Part shown: one piece after another, positions 51,851-64,000 of the stretch
Numbering within the stretch: position 1 is the stretch's first letter
Layout: every line of letters begins with the position of its first letter
From: Archilochus colubris
Taxonomy: Eukaryota > Chordata > Aves > Apodiformes > Trochilidae
Reading direction: 5' to 3'
Assembly (NCBI GenBank): GCA_023079485.1
Contig: CM041083.1
Coordinates: 140,753,052-140,817,051, forward strand
Length of the DNA: 64,000 nucleotides
Made by a program: the position numbers and the translations under genes
The notes under the pieces: generated by a model
What the model was told of the DNA's origin: nothing
What the model saw: the letters and a program-made list of their open reading frames with translations, nothing else
Database searches by the model: none

Positions 51851-54800
51851 TACAACTGTTATGATACCTCTTTTATGCCTTAAGTGGCAATTTTTCCACA
51901 TCAAGACATTTGGGAGCTGTTTTTTGCACTTTGTGTGTGACAGTACTGCTGGAAGTGTACATTGCTAACAGTGAGGTTATTTCCTCTCTGTTACTGGGAG
52001 CTATTTGTCTGCCTTGCCTTTTTAACAAAAAGACCAGTTGCTTTGTTTTCTGCTACTCTGTGTTGGTAAATCATGGTTTGTGTTTCATTCCTTCCCATTT
52101 GTGCTACTACACAAGTAGGCAAGGGGCTTCCCAGACCAAGAAGATGTTGATCTTTACTTGCTGTGCAAAAGTCCTTTTGTAATGCACATTGGTCAGGATG
52201 GATTAGCTCTTCAGGCCTCTTTGTAGCTACCCCTCAAATGCCTTTTCTACAACATCTCATGCAGTTGGGTTAGGTGTTAGCAACAGTGTCATGATACTCC
52301 CAGGATGCCGAAGGAAACAGGGAATGGGTGAAGAAAGGGAAGCAGGAGAGGCAGAAAGGGCTGGAAGTTCTCGTGGTCCCTCAAATTTATACTGAGTTTG
52401 GCGTGTATGGGATGGAATACTCTGTTTGGTCAATTCTGGCATCTGTCTTGTCTGTTCCTCCCCAAAGCAGGGCTGCAGGTGGGACCTCCTTATTCCTTCC
52501 GGAGGGTAAAATGTTCCTCAAAGCTGAGCAGTGTCCTTGGCTCTGCACACCAGTCTTTAGCAGTAACTATAAACATCAAGTGTTATCAGTCCCAGAAGCA
52601 GACACTGTCTGAGAAACTTGCTGTTAATTTTAGCAAGTGCAACTACTTACAAGAGACTGAGCTGAAAGCAAAAGTACAAGACAGAAAATCACCTTTATCC
52701 TGGCCCAAACCAGGACAGTGGAAGGATCAGAAGTTGCATTTTGAATGTGAACTGCTAGAGAAGGAGGTAGCTTGAGAATGGATGTTAGCTTTCTGACAAG
52801 CACAATTACGGATGGAGTCTGCAGCAGAACTGGGATGCCATCCAGATCTTCAACCAAAAGAGCTAACTCCTTGCACAAGAATACCCATCTCCTGCACAGC
52901 CTAGCTCTGCTCTGTGGTATTGCTTTGTGAAAACAAATGGACTATTTTTGAAACTACATGGAGTGAGAAAGGGGTCAACTGAAGCTGAATGGCTTTCCAT
53001 TCTTGGGTGATCTTTGTAAAGAAGCATTGGTCTTTTTTCAGTAGCCAAATGTCTGGTGTATATTCATCCTCATCTCCCAGCATTAAAAATAATGGCTACA
53101 GCATGCCCATGGATTTATATGCATCTACTGTATATAACTTGTGTTCTACCCTAAAAGGTAAAAATGAGCATCTTTTTATCCAGCAAAGTGTCTTTGGATA
53201 GGCATGTCTGTTTACATGCTGTAAGTTTTGTTTCTTGTAAATGTCAGTGAGGAACTTTCTTGAAGTCAGTGAAAGTGTGTGATATAATCCAGAAATCACC
53301 TTCACTTTGCACGATTATCAGAAGCGTTCCCTGACTTCAGTGTCCTGTTCTTTTGTAAGCCATGAATTTGCACAGCAGTTTCAGGAGATTATTTGAAGAC
53401 AAGTGGATATTAGACAAGTACAGCTTGGCATATAAATACTTACTGACACTGGCTGCATATGATACCATAGCTTCACTTGATCCTCTGGATAAATATGAAA
53501 GGACTTTATGCTTTTTAGTTTTACATTTGTAATAAAAATTGGTACATGCTGTATCTGGAAGAAGAACATGATGTGTTATATCGCTTCTGTTGAGTCCTGA
53601 AAAATTAATTACTATAAACTGATGTGTGTGGGAGTAGGTTATCAGTCCTTGATGTGTGCTGTAAACTGGCGAGGACAGTGTTGATCAAGGTTTTGTTTTC
53701 TGGGCTTTTGATGACTGAGTAGTTGCAGTACAGAACTGGAGATTCAAAGCTGGGAGTTTAAACTTACTTGGGTGTATTGTCCCTGTTTGTCATTGGGCTG
53801 AGGAATAAATTTAGTTGCAGTGCTCCATAGATCTGCTGGTGTGTTATTAAAGCAAAGTATTGCCACTATCTGTGTCAGCCCTAAGACTGAATGAGGACCT
53901 TGGTTTGATTTGGAAGAGTTTTCAGTGCTATAAGGCTTGTTAATTAAGCTTAACATCACATTTCTAAGTATATTTTGTGTCGGATTATCTTTGGGAATGC
54001 TGTGCCTTTAAAATTCCATCCTGTCAAATATTCTTCACCTGCCCTTCCCATTTAAAAGCTTAATCCTCCCTTATCCTATGTGAATGTGTAGGCTTAAGTA
54101 TTTCATGAAAGGGAATGCTTTCTGTGTTGGTACAGCTCTCACTCCAGTTGCACCTCTGCTGCTGAAGCTAAAGTCAGAGCAGGTTTGTGCTGTCTTAGAC
54201 AAATTTGTGGAAAGGAACACTCATATAAAAATAAAGTTTCACAGATGTATTTCAGAGCTGTTGCCAGTTGTCCCTCTTGTTCATGTTTTTTAATTTCCTT
54301 GCTTCTGTGTAGGTAAATTAATTCTGATTTGTCACAGTAGTAAATATGCAAAATGCTTAACACCTACAGAATGCTTTGCAGACAGTATGTCTTGCTCATC
54401 CCCTCTTCTGCAGCTGATATGACTAACTTGTGAACTGAAACTAGAAGAATAAAAGAAAACTAACATTGAGCTTTATTACATCAACACTTTTCATTGTTTA
54501 GAAAAGGAAAGTAGGTCACTTTCCATTTTTTATACCCTGCCTTATACTTTGCATAAAAAGCCAAGAGCTGTATTGCAAACATTTCATGGAAAGTTATACA
54601 TTTCCCTGTAAATACAGATTTTCTGAGCTTTTATAGAAATTACAAGGGAGTACTGTGGTTTTGGCTTACTTTTTCTTCAGAATCTTGGCTACTAATATCA
54701 GTGATGTATGTTAGGTGCACACAGCTACACTAACTTCTGAACTCTGTGGTTTTGATCACAGCTTATAAATAAATGACCATGCTCAGCCTCTTCTTGCTTG

Positions 54801-56232
54801 TTTTTCTGCACTACTGTTCCTGTGTTATCTAGACTGAGGAGTGAAGAAGCAAATGTTTTTTCTCTTCCTCTAGTTCCTGAAGTTGGATAATTTAGCATTT
54901 GGTTCTCATCACATTGCCTGCACAATGAGTCATTCTTTCTTGGTTAGGTTTGTTCCTCAGGCCAAGATTCATGTGATGTTCCCCCTCTCAGGAAGATCAG
55001 ATTAGTCACTGTTTGAAATCTTGTTTAAAAAATAAATTGCACTGCAGGTTGATGCCATACTTACCAGTTACATGCTTTCCCCCCTGCCCCTTTCTGCTTG
55101 CCTTTTGAGTTCTACAGCATCATTATATTGAAAACAGTTTTATAGCAGTGGTAAATAATACTCACTGAAATTAGAGTATTAAATTCTGGACTCTTGGTAC
55201 TAGCAAGGAATTGGTTATAAGGTGGGTGAATTCAAAGTTATTCAGTGTGCTGAAGTACATCTGGATTAAACTTAAGCTTCCTTCATTATGCTTTTAAGAG
55301 CAAAAGCTGTGTTGCAGTTGTGGTAGCAGCTTGAACTTTGTGAAACATTAATTTTAAAAAATAGTGGTAGTAACACAATTATTGACATGTGAATTATCTC
55401 TTATGGTACTTGAATTGAACTTGAAGTGTCTGGGGCAGAAACTGCTTGCAGAATTATCTGTACCTGGAAATGTTTGAAGGATTATCTGATGGAGGTTTCA
55501 AACAACATCAGGAGAGTCAGAGTGTCCAGTCCTTATTGTGCTATATGTTGTTCTGAAGATTGTTGGTATTAGAAGGTTTTAGGGCTGGTGGTTCATTATG
55601 GCAAATAGCAGGCTGAAAAGACAAACCTTGTCAAAATACAAGGTAGCTAGATCACAAGTAGAAAGGTGAGAAAATATGTACTGTGTGATTATAAACAGTT
55701 AAACCAGGGCACTGATGTTAGCTGGCTGGGCTCCCCATCTGGCCCATGGACAGCAAGAGGAATTCTTTCAGACAATTGTTCAGGAAAGCCAATTAAGTTT
55801 GTGTCCTGAATCATCTTATGCAGGAACCTGTGTGAACAGTAAGCACCTAAATTGTGTAGAATGTTGAATCATATGAATATCCCTGGGTTATCCATCCCTG
55901 GGAGCAATGTCTGGTTTGTACCTTGAGAGACAGGCAGTGTTATGACAGTGTGAAGGGTTGGAAGCTGTGAAATGAATGGCTGTAAACACTGTTGTAGGAC
56001 ACAGAGGAGACCTTGAGTAGGAATAAAGGTAATGTTCCACATTAAACTTTGATTCTGTCTCTTTTGAACAGCATTTTCCATCTTGTGAGTAGTTAGCAGT
56101 GTTTTAATATGTCCACATGATTATGCTCATAGAGTAGATAAAAATGCAGACCAGGGGGGTGCAAAAAGAAGAGTTTAGTGTTTGGGTGTGTGTTGTTTTG
56201 CTTTTTTGTTTGTTTGTTAGTGGGATTTTTGC

Positions 56233-56254
56233 TTTTTTTTTTTTTTTTTTTTTT
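56233..56254. repeat. Poly-T tract (22 T)
   Basis: An uninterrupted T22 preceded by TTTG units, about 520 bp before CR1 copy 5. Confidence 0.9.
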
Positions 56255-56775
56255 AATGAAGCTTTTTGGTGGTGGTCCCGTTCTGGCTTCAGTTTTCAGC
56301 TGATTCTTACAGCTATCAGACACTCACAACCGTTGTGCTAGTTCGTATTCTTAGATTTCCTTTCATTCCGTGTGAAACACGTAGTGTCTAAACAGATAAT
56401 AAAAATTCAACTTTGGGTGAACTTCATGGGTGTGGATGAGCAGCTTTCAGGGACTGCCCAGCTTCCTAAAACCATTGGCAGTTTTGAAGAATGCTTAGCC
56501 TGTGTGACTACCTGCAAACAATTTCTTTTCAATTTGGTCCCATTTCTGTAAGAATAACCACTGAAATGAGAGAGCTGTGTCTCTTCAAAGCTTGTTTGCT
56601 CCTACTTCATAGGCTTCCAACCTGACCCTGTGTTTTGGCTGTTACTTATTTGGTCAGAGATGAGTACATTGGGTTTAAAGCTTTAGCCAGAGTGCATCAG
56701 CTTGTATACTGTGAGGTGGGAACCTGACCCTTGTGACTTCAGGTCAAGCAAGAACAAGTGAATGCTTAAGTATTT

Positions 56776-57070
56776 GTGGGGGTTGGTCTCTTTTGCCAGA
56801 CAACTTTCAACAGGATAAGAGGGCACGGTCTTAAGTTGTGCCAGGGGAAGTTTAGTTTAGATATTAGCAAGAATTTCTTTATGGAGAGAGTGATCAGACA
56901 TTGGAATGGGCTGCCCAGGGAAGTAGTGGATTCTCCTTCCCTGGAGATATTTAAAAAGAGACTGGATGTGGCACTCAGTGCCATAGTCTAGCAACCGCAG
57001 CGGTTGTGAACCAAGGGTTGGACTTGATGATCTCTGAGGTCCCTTCCAACCCAGCCAATTCTATGATTCT
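56776..57070 (+). repeat. CR1 LINE copy 5, 3' fragment in RASA3 intron 1
   Basis: About 295 bp, from gggggttggtctcttttgcc to the terminal ccaattctatgattct. It encodes a remnant of the extreme ORF2 C-terminus ([19 protein letters not shown] again) in the plus frame. It is sense to RASA3. It has a single terminal octamer and is more truncated than copies 1 and 4. Confidence 0.95.
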
Positions 57071-60000
57071 GTTCCTTTGTGCATATGAAATTAGTTTGCT
57101 TGTAAGAGTCCTTCCCTAGCAACTACTGCTCAGGGTAGAAGCTTGGATGGGGGATTTCTCATTTGTTTTCAACTGATAGTTTTGCTTAACACGGATCAGT
57201 CAGTTCCACATTGGTGGGTAGAACATCACACCTTGTATTTAGAGTTTACAAGTTGCAAACTATCAAATTCTTAAGTCTATTCATATACACATAGTTCAGA
57301 GCTGTATGGATTTTTGCACTGTGAACAATGGGCACTGTTGGAGGAGAGGAAACATCACCATTACTACTGCACTAGAAGTGCAGAATTGAAGAAGAATTTA
57401 GAAGTGAAGAAGCTTAATAATACTATTCAATTTGTATGAAAATGAAGCAAAAAATTGCAACATTTGATTTCTGGTTTTAATCCTCATTCCAGAATTAAGT
57501 GGCCTATTTGGATCCAAAATAGTAATACTGAAGAAGTGAAAAAACTTTACTTTCCCTGCCACATACACTAGCTAACTGTTCCTTTGTTATTCTGCTGTCA
57601 ACAGATGTGAAAATATTTTAGAATGTTCTTAAAACTTCTGCTAAACATTTTCAGGCCATCAGTGTGTTCCTCTACCATCATGACCTCCTCTTTCTCATTG
57701 TGAAGAAGAAGTCTGTTGTTGCCTTTTGTTTTGGCAAAGGTGGAAATACATCTTATCCAATTTAGCTCAACTTGCTAGTCAAGCAGTCTAACTGCTGCTG
57801 ACTCAAAGGACCACTTTAACAAAAGAGGATGCTGAATAAGCACCAGGTGGAGAGGGGGAAGCAGTATATATTCCTTGCAAGAACACTCTTGGGAGGGAGA
57901 ACACTCATTGCTTAAATATGTAAATGATATTTAGATAATGACAATAATGCCTAATTGAAATCTGAAAATACTGAGATGAGTTGAATATTGAATGTGCTGT
58001 TCTTCTAAGAAGGGATGGCATAGTTGGTTTTGAGAGGGACCTTATGAAGAAAAGGTGGTTTAATAAAGTCATACCAGAATATACCCATTTTTCTTGAAGT
58101 TCACTTCATACTTGAGTAGGGAAAATATTTGCCCTTTGAAAACAAGGACAAAACCCCAAAGCAACGGGATTACATGGAAATCCTTGCACTTTGGAGATGA
58201 GTTGTTGACTGAATTTGTCAGTATTCTCTTTTCATGCATTCTGGGCACAAGGACTTGCAGCTTGTCTCTTCTGAGCTCCAATAGAACCAGTGGACCTGTG
58301 ACCAAGTGAAGGTGGCAGCTCAGTGTCAGCACTCAGAAGAAGTCTGCAACAGTGCAAACATGGGAGACAGTGGTAGCTGACTTCCTTCTTTCTTTCCCTA
58401 CCTGGGTCAGGTTGTCTTTGGCTGTGCTTTCTAATAAAAAATTGTGTTTCTCCAAGTTGGGAATCCTGTGCTAATGTGTGTTTAAAATAAAAAAAGTTCT
58501 GTAGTGAGCCCGCTGACACGGCAGTTTGAATGATTAGGATCTTGGTGAGGGTCCAGTTCTCTCAATATGTAGCTGGTTTGCAACTAGCTGCTTCTAGGAA
58601 TTCTTGTAGTAAATTGTGGTGGCAGTAGTTAAGGTAGTCTGGGCTTCATGGGGGAGGTATGTTGTCCTCCTCTCCAAAAAAAAATCAATAGGTTGATAGA
58701 TCAGTTGCAGTGTATCCTTGCTCAGTTGCAGTCTGAAGAGTTTAATTGCACAACACTACAAACTGGCAAGTGATTGTTTTGTTAGTCATCCCAAATACTT
58801 CTAAACATCTTAAAATGTAAGGAGAGATGCTGTTGGGTTTGTTTGCTAGCTTGCTGTCCTGTTAATCAACAAGAAACCAGCAGCATCTATGTAAAATCTT
58901 GTGCATTGTCAGCATTCATCTGTGTAATACAGGCTAGTCGACAGTGAAAAAAAAATATTTGAAATACTTTTAAATGTTTTTAAAGTCCACGTGCATGTGT
59001 AAGTCATCTGTAGATGATGTAAAGCACCAATATCAGGAATGGCCAAGTGGGATTTATTTTTATTTCACTCTAGTGGAAAAAGTGCTTTTTAAATGAAGGT
59101 CCAGTTACTAAAGCAAAACAAATATGGTGAATTACTTCAATGATGTCCTCATCTGAGCATTCTGTTCAGTACAGAGGCATGTTTGCAACATAGCTTTTGT
59201 CAGCTGCCAAAGTCTGCAACTAGAAAATTGTTTCCTTAATTTAATGTTTTTATTCAAAACTCATCTATAATCACATAGTCTGAGAACTAGTTATGACCAT
59301 GCCTTTGTTGCTATTAAGAATTTCCTATTACATTGTTCTTTTGTTCGTATGATGCTCTTTGTGTTTGAAGGAACAAATGAGGAATATGCGGACTAATGAA
59401 ATATCAAGACCATGTCAAGTTTGAAGTAGTTGTAGTGTTGCCTGTTACTGGGTTTAAGAGAAGCTAATTACTACAAGTTTGGAGAAGGATGTTTCTGAAT
59501 TTGAATCTTTACATTGCAAAATCAGTGTGATCTTGTAGCAAGTTTTTCACTGTTTCTGAAGAAAGGGTAAAATAAAACAAGCTGGAGATTTTGAAACCTT
59601 TCTTTCTCACAGTGATTAATTTTGTAATAGGAATAGTGTTCTAAATATGGAGGAAGATGCTCTTTGCTCAGTTAATTCCTAAATCTTAGGTGGTTTTCAA
59701 GATTCCCTTCAACTGTACTGCTCTGAGTCACCCTGTTTCTCAATAGTTAGGGTTTTGGTTGGTGTTTTTTTCGGTTTTCTTTTTTTGTTTAGAACATTGT
59801 GGGGTCAAAGGGACAAACAGAACTTCATCTAAACTTGAACCTGTGAAACTCTTGGTGAAGCAAGAGCAATTGTCAGACGGGGATCATTAGAGGAAACTGT
59901 TACAGTTTCATAACATTGCTGTTAAGACTCCAGCTTTTCAGCAATCACTATTTTAGTTAATGGTTTTTAATCTAAGCAAAACACAACCTTGCACGCATTT

Positions 60001-60689
60001 GTATTTTTTGTGTCATTGTAAAAGTTTTTGGTTTCGCTTGTTGTCATAGAAGTGATTAATGCCCTGGAGGAGAAAGAGACCATCATTCATACCTTTCTCA
60101 TTGCTTGGTTTGTTTGGTTTTTAAAAAAAAAAAAATTTATTTACCCTCCCACCTCATTTATAACTTTTTGATCTACATTTTTTAAAATGGCATGTACATA
60201 AATTATATTTTTTGTGACCTGCCTTTTGGTTCTGTATATGAGTAATGTAAGTGAAGGCAGATAAAGATACTTGTTTTCACAGAAAGTGTTTTTGCTTATG
60301 CTGGTGTTTGTGAGAACATTGCTTTTGTTCTTTAGTGATGAGAAGGGTCTTAACTTTCAGATAGTTGCTCTATAGTAATCCCAGACTCCAGAAATTCCCC
60401 AAAGGGAAGCAGTTGAATTGATGTTGGATTTTGGTCACGTTTTGTTTGATGTTGTAAGTTATTTGCTTGCATTTCCTGTCTCATACTGTTTTTCTAAAAA
60501 TAACTGAAATTTCTTGCTGTTTGCCCAGATCAGCTCCATGATGGAATAGCCTGTTTAAAGTTATTTCCTCTCAGCTACTCTGTTCCTCCTGCAGCCTGAA
60601 TCCTCTCCCACATGGCCTCCCACAGCAGATGTTCAGGGGCTTAAACTTTGCTGAGAGAAGGTCTCCTATAACTGCAGGAAGTAATTTTT

Positions 60690-60800
60690 TCTTTTTTTAA
60701 CAAAAAACCCCAAACCCAAAAAACCCCCACCAAACCCAAAACATTCCAGCAAAAACCTGACAAACACATACAACCAAAATACAAACCAAAGCCGCCATCT
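60690..60800 (-). repeat. A/C-rich, G-depleted tract with minus-strand quadruplex motif
   Basis: About 110 bp made almost only of A and C. Within it, 60708-60737 reads C4-A3-C3-A6-C5-ACCAAA-C3. The minus strand therefore has four G-runs with loops of 6, 6 and 3 nt, which fits the standard quadruplex rule. It is antisense to RASA3, so the transcript would carry the C-rich version. Confidence 0.75.
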
Positions 60801-62473
60801 CAAACAGAACAAAAGAAAATATTAAAAAATTCTGTAAGCCACCAATTTAAATGAAAGTCCCAATTCAGAGGTGTAGAAGAACCTGTAGCCAGTCCCTACA
60901 TAAATGGCAGTGGGGGGGGGAAACCTCAAGAGCCTCTAATGCAGCTGGGAAGTTGCTTCAGAAGTGTAGTGATGCAAAGTATAATCTTCAAAATACAAGC
61001 TGGATTGAAAAGTACATGTGAATCCTGAGTATAACATTAATTAACATTAATCTATTTGTTCTTCTGCAGAAATACTAGTCACATGAGAGAAACTTGGAAT
61101 GCTAATGCCAGAGTGCCACAGGAAAAATAAAAATTTGAATGCTACCACTTTTTTCTGGCAATATATTACTTCAGAATGTTCTCTTCAAAGCGTCCATTTA
61201 CACAAAATAGTGTTAGTGTTGTTAAAAAACAGCTGGACTGTACATTTAAATTTTTTTGGTGGTATTAAGTTACCATCATCTCAAGGGAATCTTTAGAGAA
61301 ACTTGATTCCTGCTATTAGACTATGGTATTGGCAAGTAGCACACAACCAGTTGCCTTAATGAGTTGAGGAGAATTATGCTTCTCCTCTGGTATGAACTGA
61401 AATCTTAATTTTGCAAGTGACTCCTATGTAACTTTGTGTATAGATCTGTCTCTTCCCAGCCCTGGGATTTGATTAACAGCCTTTATGCTGTGAGCACTTA
61501 AGTACTTGAGATCATGACAAGATCTTATGAGCTTCCTCGGCGTTTGTTGACTCTTACAAGAGAAGAAAGGCTCTCAGCTTGCAACTTCTCATTGCTCACC
61601 AATGAAGATACTCTCAGCTGCTTCTCATACGTCCAGAACAGTAAAAGCAAGATAAGTGGAAGGTGTTTTTGGACTGCAAAAGGAGAACTGGGATGTCCGT
61701 TCATATGGGTATAGCAAAGAGGGAATTTGGCTACTGTCCAGTCTGAGGGAGAGGTTTGAATCTGTCCACCATGAGGCCTGTAGCTGAATGGGCTTAGCTT
61801 TTGTTACAGCTGACAGAAAGGTCTGTCATTTGCTGCCTCAGGACAAGTTTCAGATCAAAGGAAGGAAGATCTGTTTGAAGGTACCTAACTAGAGGAGAAA
61901 AAATTTAATTGTGTAAGAGGAGAAGGTGGTGATATTATAGTAGTATTGCACTGTGTATGCTGGTGAAGTGGACTGAAGTGGTTTTAACAGATACCAAATA
62001 TTCCCATCACTAGGCTGTGAAGGCAGTAAAATGCCACTAAAAGTACCAGGGCTAAGCAGGTTTAATTAGTTTTTCACAAGGAAGTTGCTGGTGGTAGTCT
62101 CCAGTGCTGAAGGATATGGGGTTGATGCTGCTTATTGCCCGTAAGACAAGAAGGTTTCCACATGATGCTCTTCTCTAGAAAGTTGTAATTAATGTAGTGT
62201 GCTTTGTTTCCTTGCTGAAGCAATATTGGCTGTGGTGTCAGGTTGCTCTGGGGTTGTTGCTAAGGTTGTCAGTGTTGTTTTGTTGAGGAAGTCCTTTCCC
62301 TGAGTCTTCTAATGTGACAATCATTTCACGTGGAAAGAGACTGGCAGGCAAGGGCTTAGATTAAGAACAGTCATCTAAAAATCTCATTTTCCAGATCATC
62401 AGAATCTGTTCACAGATGGCTGGTTTTGACCTGGTTTAGAAATCTAATGCAATCTGTCTCTCCATGAGAGCAA

Positions 62474-62512
62474 AGTGTGTATGTGTGTGTATGCATGCAT
62501 GCATACATACAT
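62474..62512. repeat. GT / GCAT / CATA microsatellite
   Basis: A compound run of tgtgtatgtgtgtgt followed by atgc and then atac tetranucleotides. Simple repeat with likely length polymorphism. Confidence 0.9.
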
Positions 62513-64000
62513 CGCTACACTTAAAGCAAAGAAAGATGGCTAGACAAAATGTTTATAGCCACATCTGTTGGAAAACAAATATCTATTTTAACAGATCAAT
62601 TTTCTTGGTTAGATATTTATAAATTCTATGTCTTATTCTTAATTTTGGGTTGTATGACTGATATACATGGGAAAGAACATTTTTGACTCTCATGCATTGC
62701 CTAAAAAACATTTATTGTTTTTACATTACTACAAAAGTACACAAGGATTCTGAGCTACTTGCATAACTCCAGAGTTGCACAGTGGGTACACTGGTTTTTG
62801 AGCTTCACTATTGCTTTTTCCTATTTGGAAATGCAAAATAAGGAATTGAAACTTACCCGCTTGAGAGGTGCACACAGCACATCTACATAAAGGAATTGTA
62901 TACAAATGTAACTGCACATTCTGCTTTCAAACATGCTGTTAATTTCATGTAATTATCACACTGGCTGTTTAGTAACAAAATTGGTTTCTGTGAATTGAAT
63001 TTTCTAACTATGAAGAGTGTAATATTAAAAGGGGTTATTTTTTCAATATATCCTTCTTGATGTGTTGCAATCATACCTCTCACTTCATTTCCACCCCCGA
63101 AAAGCACACCTTGCTAATTAACTGCTTTCTCAACATTCAGTGTTAATGCAGCTGCAGCCATTCTCTTTGATTTCATGCACAGACACAAAAGTTAATATGC
63201 TCCTATGTAATGTGCATGCTTTAATTGTCACTGAGTGGTTTCCATTATGTTTCCATTTTAATTATAAGTAATGGTTATGAACATGCTGGTATCTTGGCAC
63301 TTTACAGAGCTGTGTGTACTACACACATTTAATTTTTCAGGTTTTTCTTGATCTGTGGATGTCATAGGAATAGTGCTTTTTCAGAAGAAAGAAAACTTGA
63401 AGGGAGTGCTTCAATTAGTTGTTTGGGTTGTTTTGGTTTTTTTTCTCTTCCAGATTCTAGCATTTGTATGGGTATAAAGATCTTATGGTAGAACAGGAGA
63501 AGCTTTTCATCCTGGTGCACATCACTGCTCTGATTTTATTCTTGACATGTTTGCCTATGAGCTTCTCTGGAGAGTGTTTCGAATTCAGCAGAACCAAAGT
63601 AGATTGTTGGTTTGGATATGTTGCCCCTTTAGGATTTTAAGTACTTTTGGGTTTTGTACTCATCCTTCAGCATGCTGCCTGTAGTCAAATGCTGTGGCAC
63701 TGAATGATCAGCTTCTTTTGTTTGGTTTATTTTTTTGGAGGTAGGTTTTTGGTTTTCTATTTGTTTTCCAAAATGTTTTGGGAAATTATTCTCCTGTGCC
63801 ATCTCAATAAAATCAAATATATTGCTGCTACAAGACAGTAAGGTAAATTTGTTGACATGTAATGAGGTTTTCCTTAATGCATGCAGATTGGTAGGTATGT
63901 GCTGGAGACCCAATAGTCAGAAGCACAGAAGCAGCAAATTTTGTTCCAATAGGTAGAAATAATGCCTGGCTGTTGTGCATTCACTGCTCTGAGTTGCACC

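Larger units (their letters stand above)
29580..64000 (+). other. RASA3: RASA3 intron 1 (incomplete, continues past the window)
   Basis: From the gtgagg donor at 29580 no plausible RASA3 exon 2 was found. That exon should encode a C2 segment rich in D-C-Y-C and D-Q-E-E motifs and begin in phase 1. A long first intron is normal for this gene. Its contents: G-rich island tail to 29880; unique sequence to 32157; a 36-bp tandem duplication (32158-32226); T24 (32738-32761); a 28-bp AT palindrome (34340-34367); a CpG palindrome (36989-37006); a pair of dispersed repeats (45842-45898 and 47450-47506); an AT-rich tract (48847-49040); T/G-rich sequence (51787-51850); T22 (56233-56254); a CR1 copy (56776-57070); an A/C-rich tract (60690-60800); and a GT/GCAT repeat (62474-62512). 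Open frames here look like chance. Confidence 0.8.

Noticed and set aside
29580..64000. RASA3 exon 2
   Set aside because: Scanned for the D-C-Y-C and D-Q-E-E coding pattern in the phase required by exon 1. A gattgttactgtgctacc stretch near 32521 was examined, but the following codons do not fit.

Overview
This window is vertebrate nuclear DNA, almost certainly from a neognath bird. The evidence is five 5'-truncated CR1 LINE copies with the avian 3' end built from repeats of attctatg, one CpG island in otherwise CpG-poor sequence, very low coding density, and syntenic genes that can be recognised. It is not bacterial or viral: there are no operons, CRISPR arrays or phage genes. Most open reading frames longer than 60 codons are chance frames or lie inside CR1 copies.

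Two genes can be supported, and they diverge from each other. (1) On the minus strand, two short exons at 15777-15904 and 11703-11774 encode the start of a CFAP97 (hemingway) domain protein, most likely CFAP97D2. The splice sites match consensus and the reading phases agree. The gene reads toward position 1; its C-terminal exons were not found and may lie before the window. An RFX X-box-like palindrome and a CACGTG E-box sit just upstream of the first exon, which suits a gene for motile cilia or sperm flagella. (2) On the plus strand, a CpG island (about 28790-29880) with a CCAAT box and a duplicated GC-box unit leads into exon 1 of RASA3 (GAP1-IP4BP). The ATG is at 29525 and the donor at 29580. 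Everything from 29580 to the window end appears to be RASA3 intron 1, at least 34 kb long.

Layout: 1-11702 is CFAP97D2 intron and/or sequence downstream of it, with two CR1 copies and a pair of direct repeats about 3 kb apart. 11703-16024 holds the two CFAP97D2 exons and their intron, which contains a third CR1 copy and a long TTTC/TCTCTCTA microsatellite. 16025-28790 is the interval between the two 5' ends; it holds one CR1 copy and a perfect match to the CTCF core motif at 22093-22105. 28790-29880 is the RASA3 promoter and first exon. 29880-64000 is intronic, with one CR1 copy, an 18-bp CpG-rich palindrome, a short tandem duplication, a second pair of dispersed direct repeats and simple repeats.

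The order RASA3 - CFAP97D2 - (CDC16 expected beyond the left edge) agrees with my recollection of human 13q34. I saw no evidence of a new biological system. The useful results are the two small exons, which any ORF-length filter would miss, and several non-coding structures listed as findings.
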